Below, piece after piece: positions 16,730-24,779 of a DNA stretch of 64,000 nucleotides. How positions within the stretch are numbered: the stretch's first letter is position 1; the number at the start of each line of letters is the position of its first letter. Source of the stretch: Draconibacterium orientale (GTDB taxonomy: Bacteria > Bacteroidota > Bacteroidia > Bacteroidales > Prolixibacteraceae); NCBI RefSeq assembly GCF_000626635.1, contig NZ_CP007451.1, forward strand, positions 2,232,001 through 2,296,000, written 5' to 3'. A model generated the notes under the pieces. The model saw only the letters and a program-made list of their open reading frames with translations. It had not been told where the DNA came from and made no database searches. The position numbers were made by a program, and so were the translations under genes.

Positions 16730-18685
16730 ATGATTGATCATGCCACGATAGACCGGATTATTGACGCTGCGGAAATTTCAGACGTAGTAGGTGATTTTGT
16801 TACACTGCGAAAACGGGGTGTAAACATGCTTGGTTTGTGCCCGTTTCACAACGAAAAAACACCATCGTTTACCGTGTCGCCGGCCAAAGGAATTTTTAAA
16901 TGTTTTGGATGTGGGAAGGGAGGAAACTCGGTGAATTTCATTATGGAGCACGAGAATCTTACCTATCCCGAGGCGCTGAAATGGCTGGCAAAAAAATACA
17001 ATATCGAGGTTCAGGAGGAAGAGGAAACTGAAGAGCAAAAACAGCTAAAAGATTCGCGCGAAAGTTTGATGATTGTTTCCGGCTTTGCCCAGAAATATTT
17101 TACCCGCTATTTGTGGGAAGAAAACGAGGGCAGAACTATTGGACTGGGCTATTTTCGCGAGCGTAGTTTTCGCGACGATATTTTGAAAAAATTCGAAGTG
17201 GGTTTTGCTCCCGATGGGAAAACTCCTTTTACCGAAGCAGCACAAAGACAGGGCTATAAACTCGATTTCCTGGAGAAAACGGGATTGACGATAAAACGCG
17301 ACGACTGGTTGCGCGACCGTTTTGCCGGCCGTGTAATGTTCCCCATTCATAACCTGGCAGGGCGTGTAATTGCTTTTGGCGGCCGCATTTTAACAAACGA
17401 TAAAAAAACGGCCAAATACCTGAATTCGCCTGAGTCGGATATTTACCACAAAAGCCGGGTGTTGTACGGAATTTATCAGGCCAAGCGCGAAATGACGCGT
17501 ACCGATAAATGTTACCTGGTTGAAGGTTATACCGATGTAATGTCGTTGCACCAGGTGGGCATTGAGAATGTTGTTGCTTCGTCGGGAACTTCGCTAACAC
17601 CCGATCAAATCCGAATGGTGCGCCGTTTTACGCCTAATATCACGATTATTTACGATGGAGATGCGGCGGGAATAAAAGCATCTTTGCGCGGAATTGACAT
17701 GGTGCTGGAAGAGGGCATGAATGTAAAAGTGTTGCCGCTGCCCGATGGCGAAGATCCTGACTCGTTTGCCAAGAAAATGGGGGCTTCCGGTTTCCAGGAA
17801 TATATGGAGCAAAACGAAACCGACTTCATACAGTTTAAAACCCGACTACTTTTAAAGAGTACCGAGAATGATCCGGTTGCCAAAGCGCGCCTGATCTCTG
17901 ATGTTATCCGGTCGGTTTCCGTAATCCCCGATTCAATTACCCGTTCGGTTTATATAAAAGAATGTAGCCGTTTGCTTGGTGTTGACGAAGAAGTGTTGTA
18001 CACCGAGGTACGAAAACAAAAACATCAACAAACCGAGGAGTTCCGGAAAAGGGAATTTCGCGAGCAAAGCCGTCGGCAGGCGGCACCTCCGCAACCTGTG
18101 CAGGAAGAGCCGGTTGCTCGGCCTGTACGACTTTTGGTGGAAGAACTGGAGTTTTTGCGTTTTCTGCTTAAATATTGTACAAGCGATTTGTATGAGGAGG
18201 AAGATGAGGAAACGCACGAAACCCGCACCTTATCGGTGGGTGAGTTTATGATCGACGAGCTGGAGGCCGATGAGTTGGTGTCGGAAAATGCGCTGTTTAA
18301 AAAGGTGTTTTACGAAGTCAGGGAGAATTTGTACAAAGAGAATTTCGATCCGTGGAAACACTTTGTTTATCACCCCGATGCTTCCATGAGCAAGTTTGCA
18401 ACCGATCTGCTTTCAGAAAAATATACCGAAAGTAAACGCTGGACCAAAGCCGGTGCTTTTACCGAAAAAGAAGAAGATATTCTGGATGTTCTTATTCCCC
18501 GGATCGTTAACGAATATAAACTGCGGAAAATTAAAATGATGATGGCCGAGATTGAAAAGGCCATTGATAAAGCAGCAGCCGACAACGATTTTGATAGAGT
18601 GATTGAAGAACAATCGATATATATGAACCTGAAACGGGCTGAAAAAGAGTTGGCTAAAAGCCTTGGCAGCCGAACCATAAATTAA
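16730..18685 (+). CDS. dnaG: DNA primase DnaG
   Basis: A 651-residue primase that makes RNA primers at the replication fork. The N-terminal CHC2 zinc finger has C37, H40, C58 and C61 (LCPFHNEKTPSF, CFGCGKGG). The Toprim catalytic core has YLVEGYTDVMSLHQ near residue 262 and IIYDGDAAGIKAS near 307. The C-terminal DnaB-binding region follows a Gln/Pro-rich linker. The frame opens 26 codons upstream, but those residues do not match primases and overlap the -7 box, so I start at 16730. The PNPOx gene follows 4 bases after the stop. Confidence 0.96.
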   Translation: MIDHATIDRIIDAAEISDVVGDFVTLRKRGVNMLGLCPFHNEKTPSFTVSPAKGIFKCFGCGKGGNSVNFIMEHENLTYPEALKWLAKKYNIEVQEEEETEEQKQLKDSRESLMIVSGFAQKYFTRYLWEENEGRTIGLGYFRERSFRDDILKKFEVGFAPDGKTPFTEAAQRQGYKLDFLEKTGLTIKRDDWLRDRFAGRVMFPIHNLAGRVIAFGGRILTNDKKTAKYLNSPESDIYHKSRVLYGIYQAKREMTRTDKCYLVEGYTDVMSLHQVGIENVVASSGTSLTPDQIRMVRRFTPNITIIYDGDAAGIKASLRGIDMVLEEGMNVKVLPLPDGEDPDSFAKKMGASGFQEYMEQNETDFIQFKTRLLLKSTENDPVAKARLISDVIRSVSVIPDSITRSVYIKECSRLLGVDEEVLYTEVRKQKHQQTEEFRKREFREQSRRQAAPPQPVQEEPVARPVRLLVEELEFLRFLLKYCTSDLYEEEDEETHETRTLSVGEFMIDELEADELVSENALFKKVFYEVRENLYKENFDPWKHFVYHPDASMSKFATDLLSEKYTESKRWTKAGAFTEKEEDILDVLIPRIVNEYKLRKIKMMMAEIEKAIDKAAADNDFDRVIEEQSIYMNLKRAEKELAKSLGSRTIN

Positions 18686-18689
18686 CGAT

Positions 18690-19172
18690 ATGCGAACAAA
18701 TTTTATCGAAGACCGCAACGAAATCGACGAAGTAATCCGCGCCTGCAAAACCTGTTATTTTGCCATGTCGGTGGATGACAAACCTTATGTTTTACCGCTG
18801 AATTTTGCGTTGGAAGGCGATACGATTATTTTGCATTCGGCACCGGAGGGACGCATGTGGGAAACCATACAGAAAAATCCGCAGGTGTGTATAAACTGGA
18901 CTTTGGGCGAAGAACTGGCTTGGCAGGATGTGCGCGTTGGCTGTAGTTACCGGGTTAAATCGAAAACGGTAAATGTGGAAGGCAAAGTAGAGTTTATCGA
19001 CGATTTTGATGAAAAGTACCGCTGTCTCGGATTGATTATGAAGCAATACAGCGACCGCGAATTTAAATTCGGAACACCGGCGGTAAAAAATGTAGGGATT
19101 TTTAAAGTGCATATTGAAAACATTACAGGGAAAGAGTTTGGTGCAAAAGCAGTAACACCCTGGAATTCATAA
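18690..19172 (+). CDS. Pyridoxamine-5'-phosphate-oxidase-like flavoprotein (NimA-type)
   Basis: A 160-residue split-barrel flavin-binding protein. IDEVIRACKTCYFAMSVDDKPYVLPLNFALEGD is cut here to its key parts: CKTCYFAM and PYVLPLNF are typical of the NimA/PNPOx-like group, followed by LHSAPEGRMWETI. Relatives bind FMN or F420, and NimA reduces nitroimidazoles; whether this one does is not visible. It starts 4 bases after dnaG and is followed by the SDR gene 9 bases later, giving a three-gene transcript of unrelated functions. Confidence 0.85.
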   Translation: MRTNFIEDRNEIDEVIRACKTCYFAMSVDDKPYVLPLNFALEGDTIILHSAPEGRMWETIQKNPQVCINWTLGEELAWQDVRVGCSYRVKSKTVNVEGKVEFIDDFDEKYRCLGLIMKQYSDREFKFGTPAVKNVGIFKVHIENITGKEFGAKAVTPWNS

Positions 19173-19181
19173 AATAAATCA

Positions 19182-20204
19182 ATGATTTTTGTAACAGGAG
19201 GAACCGGGTTGGTTGGAGCTCATTTATTGTATGAGCTTTGTAAAACGGGCAAAAAAGTTAGAGCTTTAAAACGCCAAACAAGCAATTTAAAGCAGGTTGA
19301 AAAAACTTTTGCCTATTACACCAATGATGCTCAACAGCTGTTCGATACCATAGAATGGGTAGATGGCGATATCCTGGATTATTTCGAACTAGAAAAATTA
19401 TTGAATGGTGTAACCGAAATTTACCATTGTGCAGCTATTGTTTCGTTTGATAGCAAAGAGCGGCAGCGAATGATCTCAAATAATGTGGAAGGAACGGCAA
19501 ACCTTGTTAATGCCGCCATTGAAAATGGTGTGAAAAAGATTTGCCACGTTAGTTCCATTGCTGCACTGGGAAAATTACAAAATGGAGCTCCGGTTACAGA
19601 AGAAACGAACTGGGTGCCATCGAAAAAGAATTCGGCTTATTCCGAGAGCAAATTTTATTCTGAAACCGAAATATGGCGCGGAATAGAAGAAGGTTTGGAT
19701 GCTATTATCGTTAATCCGTCGATAATTTTTGGACCTGCAAATTGGGAGAGCGGAAGTGCAAAGATCTTTAAAACCATTTGGGATGGCATGAAATTTTATA
19801 CCAAAGGAGTTACCGGTTTTGTTGATGTTTTTGATGTTGTACGCCCCATGATAAAATTGATGGAAGCCGAAAACTTTGAAAACTGCAAAAATCAGCGTTA
19901 TATTCTAAGTGCCGAGAATTTAAGCTACCAGCAAGTGTTTACGCAAATTGCTGAAGCTTTACAAAAACCAAAACCTACGATTTGGGCCAACGATTTTTTG
20001 ATGGGTTTTGTTTGGCGGGCAGCTACTTTTGCCAGCTGGTTTACACGCCAGCCTTCTTTAATAACGCGCGAAGCAGCCACAGGGCGTAATGCCGTTAATA
20101 ATTTTGATGGCTCAAAAATTACGCGAATGACCGCTTACCAGTATCTCTCTATCGCTGACTCGATCAAAAAAACGGCCGGTTTTCTAAATGCTGACATGAA
20201 TTAA
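19182..20204 (+). CDS. NAD-dependent epimerase/dehydratase-family protein (extended SDR)
   Basis: A 340-residue extended short-chain dehydrogenase. The nucleotide-binding motif is FVTGGTGLVGAHLL at residues 3-16 (GxxGxxG). The catalytic YSESK lies near 153, preceded by HVSSIAALG. IYHCAAIVSFDSKERQ resembles the dihydroflavonol-4-reductase/3-beta-HSD-like branch rather than sugar epimerases. It probably reduces or oxidises a small hydroxyl or keto compound. It is last in the dnaG-PNPOx-SDR transcript, which ends at the hairpin at 20219. Confidence 0.88.
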   Translation: MIFVTGGTGLVGAHLLYELCKTGKKVRALKRQTSNLKQVEKTFAYYTNDAQQLFDTIEWVDGDILDYFELEKLLNGVTEIYHCAAIVSFDSKERQRMISNNVEGTANLVNAAIENGVKKICHVSSIAALGKLQNGAPVTEETNWVPSKKNSAYSESKFYSETEIWRGIEEGLDAIIVNPSIIFGPANWESGSAKIFKTIWDGMKFYTKGVTGFVDVFDVVRPMIKLMEAENFENCKNQRYILSAENLSYQQVFTQIAEALQKPKPTIWANDFLMGFVWRAATFASWFTRQPSLITREAATGRNAVNNFDGSKITRMTAYQYLSIADSIKKTAGFLNADMN

Positions 20205-20218
20205 TTCCCAAAAAAAGA

Positions 20219-20250
20219 AAAAGGCAGGTGAACCCCGCCTTTTAAAAACT
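20219..20250 (+). terminator. Terminator after the dnaG transcript
   Basis: The stem AAAGGCAGG / CCCGCCTTT (one mismatch) is followed by TTTTAAAAA, 15 bases past the SDR stop. Confidence 0.65.
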
Positions 20251-20784
20251 CTAATTTTTTATCATTCCTAATGAATGCCCTGTAACAATAAAAGTCTTCC
20301 CAAACTTTTATTGCGATAAAATGGTATAGTTATCTACTCTTCAGTAAGTAGTATTTTAACTCAATTTCAGCCCATTAGTCTCGCAAAAGGGCACAAATGG
20401 GCAACTCTTCGTCCACAAAAAGCTGCCCATAATAAAAACAAAAAGATAAAAAATAAGGGTTTGTAGCTGCCAAAGTATAGTGTTGCGAATTAATTTCCAA
20501 ATATTTCTAGAAAAAAGTGGAAGAAATTAGGTTAATGAGAATGAATCTAGGCTATACTTATCATAAAAAGTAAAAAGCCTGGAAATGTTCATATCGGCTG
20601 GCAGGTGGAGAAAGGGCGAGAATAAAATTAACAAATGGTTAGTAGCGGGTTATCCTAATTAACGTAATGTGTGATTCTTAGAAGCGATTTTTTTACTCCT
20701 TTGATGATTGTAAATGAGGCTGTTTTGGGCAGTTTTTTATAATTTTAAAAGAACTATTCTGAGCTCAATAATGTTTTTAAAATT
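20251..20784. other. Intergenic region, nothing clear
   Basis: About 530 bases of AT-rich sequence before the SRAP gene. I see no open frame with codon character, no strong hairpin and no repeat. The SRAP promoter presumably lies in the last 100 bases. Confidence 0.5.
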
Positions 20785-21540
20785 ATGTGTTACGATATAA
20801 AAACCAAGGTAGAGGCCGCGTTAAAACGGGCACGGCATTATGGCAACGAAGAGGCGATACAAATGCTGATTGAGCAGTTTCGTCCTTTCCTGGAAGAGGA
20901 GTTTTTTCACGTTTCGGGGTTTCAGCACCCAAAGTTGCTGATTTATACCAACGAGAATTTTGAATTACCGGCCATTGCCAGTTGGGGGCTCATTCCGTTT
21001 TGGGTGAAAAACGAACAGCAACAACTCGATATCTGGAATAAAACAATTAATGCCCGCGGCGAAAGTATTTTCGAAAAACCTTCATTTCGAACTTCTGCCA
21101 ACTCAAAACGCTGCCTGGTTTATATCGACGGCTTTTTCGAGCATCACCATTTTGGGGGCAAAATATATCCGTTCTATATTCAGCGGGTTGATGGAGAGCC
21201 AATTGTTTTGGGTGGATTGTGGGACGAATGGACCAACAAAGCTACGGGTGAAGTGGTGAACTCGTTTACCATTGTTACAACTAAAGCCAATTTTCTGATG
21301 AAAAAGATCCACAATAATCCGAAACTTAACGAAGCCCGAATGCCACTGATTCTCAATGAAGAGGAGGCCGATAAATGGCTGAATGGCACAGCAACCGAGG
21401 CAAAGGCGATGATTAGACCTGCCACTGATGGCCTGCTGAAAGCACATACCGTTAGAAGATTGCGGGGCAAAGAAGCCGTTGGCAATTCGCCCCAGGCAAT
21501 TGAAGAGTTTATTTATCCGGAGCTTAAATTCAGAGCTTAA
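20785..21540 (+). CDS. SRAP/HMCES-family abasic-site protein (SOS response-associated peptidase, YedK-like)
   Basis: A 251-residue SRAP protein that crosslinks to abasic sites in single-stranded DNA through Cys2. The sequence begins M-C2-Y, as required after Met removal. Conserved blocks are INARGESIFEKPSF (Asn and Glu for DNA and catalysis), CLVYIDGFFEHHHFGG and ARMPLIL. The conserved His normally sits directly before RMP (IHxRMP); here seven extra residues separate IHNN from ARMP. The gene converges with the GH10-like gene, and the two overlap by 11 bases at their 3' ends. Confidence 0.93.
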   Translation: MCYDIKTKVEAALKRARHYGNEEAIQMLIEQFRPFLEEEFFHVSGFQHPKLLIYTNENFELPAIASWGLIPFWVKNEQQQLDIWNKTINARGESIFEKPSFRTSANSKRCLVYIDGFFEHHHFGGKIYPFYIQRVDGEPIVLGGLWDEWTNKATGEVVNSFTIVTTKANFLMKKIHNNPKLNEARMPLILNEEEADKWLNGTATEAKAMIRPATDGLLKAHTVRRLRGKEAVGNSPQAIEEFIYPELKFRA

Positions 21541-23032
21541 CCTTTATCGGTTCACTTAATCTGCTTTCGTTGCTTAAACGGTCGAGCACAGAAATCCGAA
21601 CTTCGTATTTTTTCTTTTTGCGGTTTATTCGGTCAAATTTAAATTCCTGTTCTTTTGTGATGCCAAAAATATATTGGCAGCTATCTGCATCGAATTTTTC
21701 GCCTTCCTCACTCAGATAAAGGACATAACTCCATGCCTTGTCCATTTCATTTTGGGTTTCGGCAGGTGTCCATTTAATCTTTCGGCCCCGCTTATTAATT
21801 TTAACCAGTGGCTGAGGTGCCTGATTATCAAGCCAGGGCATTGGCGGAACAATCGCCGGAGATTTGTAATAATCCAGTTTTAAACTGTCCTGTAATCCCA
21901 GCAAATCGCCATTAAACCATTTGCTGCTGTAAAACGATGAGCCCTGAATTTCTGGTATTGCGCGCAGTATCCGAATTTGTTTTGTAAGCTGGTCAGGTTC
22001 AGTCCATTCTTTAGTTTGCGAAGTGCTGCTAACTTTATAAGGCGCTTGCCCAATGTACATGGCGCGGCCGTAAGCATGATCTTTCCACCAATTGGCCAGT
22101 AGCTGAAAATCAACAGTAGGGTGACCGATTTGCCAATATAGTTGTGGTAGAGTATAATCGATCCAGCCTTCTTTTTGCCATTTTATAATGTTGGCATACA
22201 GTTGGTCGTAATTTGTTGTTCCGGCTTTTGTGTCAGATCCCATCGGGTCGTCGGTTTTATTGCGCCACACACCAAACGGGCTGATGCCAAATTTCACCCA
22301 GGGTTTGGTGGCTTTTATCGAGTCGTTCAGCATTTTAATGGTTATGTCAACATTCTCGCGGCGCCAGTCGGCTTTGTTTTCTGCAGTAAATCCACGGTTG
22401 TAGAATTTGAACGATGTTGTATCCGGAAATTCTTCTTTTAAGGGGTAAGGATAGAAATAGTCGTCGAAATGAATGGCATCCACATCATAACGTTTTACAA
22501 TATCCTGCACCACATCGGTTACAAACTCGCGGGCCTGAGGTAATCCCGGGTCGAAATACAAGCGGTTGCCATATTTTAAAATCCAATCGGGGTGACGAAA
22601 AGCAATGTGATCGATGGAAAGTGGATCTTCAAGGTTTTGAGCTACCCGGTAGGGGTTTAACCATGCATGCAGTTCCATCCCGCGTTTATGGCATTCTTCA
22701 ATCCAAAATTTCAGCGGATCGTAAAAAGGCAGCGGTGCCTGCCCCTGAACACCGGTGAGGTAGCGCGACCAAGGCTCCAGATCCGATTGATAAAAAGCAT
22801 CGGCAGCGGGTCGAACCTGCAAAATAATGGCATTCATGCCTAAACTTTTATGTAAATTTAAAATATCGATGATTTCACGCTTTTGAGCATCTGTACTTAA
22901 GCCCGGTTCCGAAGGCCAGTCGATGTTTACAACGGTGGCTACCCAAACGGCTCTGAATTCGTATTTCGGTTGCGCATGGGCAATGAACGAAAGGAACAGG
23001 CACGCAGTAAGAAGGAAGTTCAGCTTTTTCAT
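21530..23032 (-). CDS. Exported GH10-like glycosyl hydrolase (YngK/DUF187 family)
   Basis: A 500-residue exported protein with the signal peptide MKKLNFLLTACLFLSFIAHA. The TIM-barrel GHL10 domain starts EFRAVWVATVVNIDWPSEPG and includes MELHAWLNPYRVAQN, AIHFDDYFYPYPL and DYTLPQLYWQIGHP, all typical of the YngK-like family. A C-terminal fibronectin-like segment follows. Relatives are proposed to act on peptidoglycan or other glycans; the substrate is unproven. Its last 11 bases overlap the SRAP gene. A TATTTTTG element at 23142-23149 on the minus strand gives a leader of about 100 bases. Confidence 0.92.
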   Translation of the reverse strand: MKKLNFLLTACLFLSFIAHAQPKYEFRAVWVATVVNIDWPSEPGLSTDAQKREIIDILNLHKSLGMNAIILQVRPAADAFYQSDLEPWSRYLTGVQGQAPLPFYDPLKFWIEECHKRGMELHAWLNPYRVAQNLEDPLSIDHIAFRHPDWILKYGNRLYFDPGLPQAREFVTDVVQDIVKRYDVDAIHFDDYFYPYPLKEEFPDTTSFKFYNRGFTAENKADWRRENVDITIKMLNDSIKATKPWVKFGISPFGVWRNKTDDPMGSDTKAGTTNYDQLYANIIKWQKEGWIDYTLPQLYWQIGHPTVDFQLLANWWKDHAYGRAMYIGQAPYKVSSTSQTKEWTEPDQLTKQIRILRAIPEIQGSSFYSSKWFNGDLLGLQDSLKLDYYKSPAIVPPMPWLDNQAPQPLVKINKRGRKIKWTPAETQNEMDKAWSYVLYLSEEGEKFDADSCQYIFGITKEQEFKFDRINRKKKKYEVRISVLDRLSNESRLSEPIKVKL

Positions 23033-23141
23033 ACGATTAAAATTTATTGTTTTTAAGGCATCGTGTTTTCCGAAACTGAATGTTGAAATTGGGCGTGTTG
23101 GATTTAGATGCTCGTGTCATAAATGTTTATATTGTTGGACA

Positions 23142-23149
23142 CAAAAATA
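23142..23149 (-). promoter_or_regulatory. -7 box for the GH10-like gene
   Basis: TATTTTTG on the minus strand is a full TAnnTTTG match, predicting a start near 23135. Confidence 0.45.
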
Positions 23150-23221
23150 AGAGAATGTTATCTTGTGGGAAACGAAAAAGGTAGAATTTAAGGTGTAAGA
23201 CTTTCAACTAAAAAAAATTGA

Positions 23222-23366
23222 TATCTTTGTGCCAGATATACGAAGTAAAAAAGTAAACGATATTTAAGACAAACAACGGGCTTGTCGTTCTGACAAGTTT
23301 GTGGTTTATTAGGTTTAGTTGGTTTAGGTTAAAAAGGCTGTCAGAAGGGCAGCCTTTTCTTTTTAT
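23222..23366 (+). ncRNA. Candidate small RNA with its own promoter and terminator
   Basis: TATCTTTG at 23222-23229 is a good -7 box, with TTTC 20 bases upstream as a weak -33. About 130 bases later lies a terminator: stem AAAGGCTG / CAGCCTTT (23333-23357), then TTTTCTTTTT. Between them the hairpin CTTGTC-GTTCT-GACAAG occupies 23281-23297, followed by a G/T-rich single-stranded stretch. No open frame fits inside and no gene follows on this strand, so an independent small RNA is the simplest reading. I match it to no known RNA family. Confidence 0.5.
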
Positions 23367-23955
23367 AAATCTTAAAAAAGTTGTTGCTTCAGATTTTACC
23401 CAATACTCTTCCTTTCCGAATCCTAAACCTGTCACTCTGTTCCAAAAAGTTTTCAAATCCGCTTAACTTATTCAGTGTAAATCAAATCATTCTGTGTTAT
23501 CAGCGTTCCAGTCTTCAACATAAAAAAAGGGATAAGTTTAAAAATACGGTGAATTACTATTTGTACGAGCTACATGAAATTCAGGAAAGTTATACCGATT
23601 TAACAACAAAGTGTCGCATTCTTTCATTTCATTCAGAACGATCCGGTGTTGTAGTATCGGCATTATCCATTGTAATCCGGACAACAGTATAAGATATACA
23701 TTACCCCTCACCCTGTAGGGAGCTCCCCTCACGAGGGGAGCCTGTTGTTAGGAAACCGTAATGGCAGCACCAAATCCTCTTCCTGTTACTAAAAAACTGT
23801 TTTCCCTTCATAAGGGAAAATGTCGACAGACAAAAGGGTAGAAAGAGTTATGAAGCCCTATTAATTCCATATATTGACTTCCTTATGAGTTCATTTATCG
23901 TTAAAAAGTAAAAATGAAAATAATTTATGCTCCACCAGAAATTTCATGTGATCCA
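23367..23955. repeat. Intergenic region with REP-like palindromes
   Basis: No gene is supported. The 23700-23830 part holds palindromic pieces: GCTCCCCTCACGAGGGGAGC (23721-23740), flanked by CCCCTCACCCTGTAGGGAG, then TTTTCCCTTCATAAGGGAAAA. The same kinds of unit recur at 58474 and 58551, so they belong to a dispersed family. The open frames here are short and unlike proteins. Confidence 0.6.
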
Positions 23956-23996
23956 TAAAAAAAGGCTGCCGGATTACTCCAACAGCCTTTGTATGG
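23956..23996 (-). terminator. Terminator of the TetR gene
   Basis: AAAGGCTG / CAGCCTTT stem with an A run on the left strand, i.e. a T run for the minus-strand transcript, 20 bases past the TetR stop. Confidence 0.75.
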
Positions 23997-24016
23997 TTGT
24001 TTTTTTTGATTGAGAA

Positions 24017-24619
24017 CTACCTTTTCATTATGCCGTAACACATAATTTTCAGAATAATATCAACGCTTCGTTCCAGATTTGCATTGCTGTAATTTCCTGC
24101 GGCAAGTGGCATTTCCAGGCCTTTTATAGCGGTGGTAATACCAATGGCTGCCAGGTTGAAATCGTAAATCTCGAATTCATTCTTACGAACGCCTTCAATC
24201 AATATCCGTTTAATCATTCGTATCTCGTCCTGCTCGTATTTCAGTTTTACCTCATCGATAAATCCAACGGCGGTAACATCGTTTTCAATGGCATGATAGA
24301 AATTGGCCAGGTTACGGAAAGTCGCCATTTTGGTTAAAATGTAATCGCGCAACTTATCTACCGGATCGGTGTTTCGGTTGATCACAATTTCAAGTTCGTA
24401 CGCCAAAATATCAACCTCTTTCATAATAACAGCCTGAAAAAGATCTTCTTTACTTTTGAAATAGTAATAAAGCGAGCTTTTCCCTTTGCGAACTGCATTA
24501 GCGATGTCGTCGAGTGTGGTTTTTTTGTAGCCGTATTTGCTGAAAATTTCACGGGCAATCTTTAGGATATTTTCCCTGTTCACATCCTTTTTATTCGCAG
24601 TATCCGTTGAATTTTGCAT
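24017..24619 (-). CDS. TetR/AcrR-family transcription regulator
   Basis: A 200-residue repressor-type protein. The N-terminal helix-turn-helix occupies about residues 20-65 (ILKIAREIFSKYGYKKTT, then SSLYYYFKSKEDLF), which is textbook TetR. The C-terminal half is helical and would bind an unknown ligand. The N-terminal 14 residues (Asn/Thr/Lys rich) are a flexible tail. No efflux pump or other obvious target lies next to it: the neighbours are rnr and the small-RNA region. Autoregulation is likely but no operator is evident. Confidence 0.92.
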   Translation of the reverse strand: MQNSTDTANKKDVNRENILKIAREIFSKYGYKKTTLDDIANAVRKGKSSLYYYFKSKEDLFQAVIMKEVDILAYELEIVINRNTDPVDKLRDYILTKMATFRNLANFYHAIENDVTAVGFIDEVKLKYEQDEIRMIKRILIEGVRKNEFEIYDFNLAAIGITTAIKGLEMPLAAGNYSNANLERSVDIILKIMCYGIMKR

Positions 24620-24779
24620 GAATTCAAATGTTTTGTCTGTGTTAAAACTTGGCCAAATATAACCATTTATTTTAGCCGTTATTATTTTTTAGAACATTTT
24701 ACTCTGGCAGACGACATTTACTTTTACTGGTTGAATGCCCTGTAACTGTTTGAAATTTATTCGAATAATATTCGAATGG

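Noticed and set aside
23381-23692. A 103-codon open frame on the plus strand
   Set aside because: It lies in the repeat-rich gap, has low-complexity composition and no promoter or ribosome site; the sequence beyond is REP-like.
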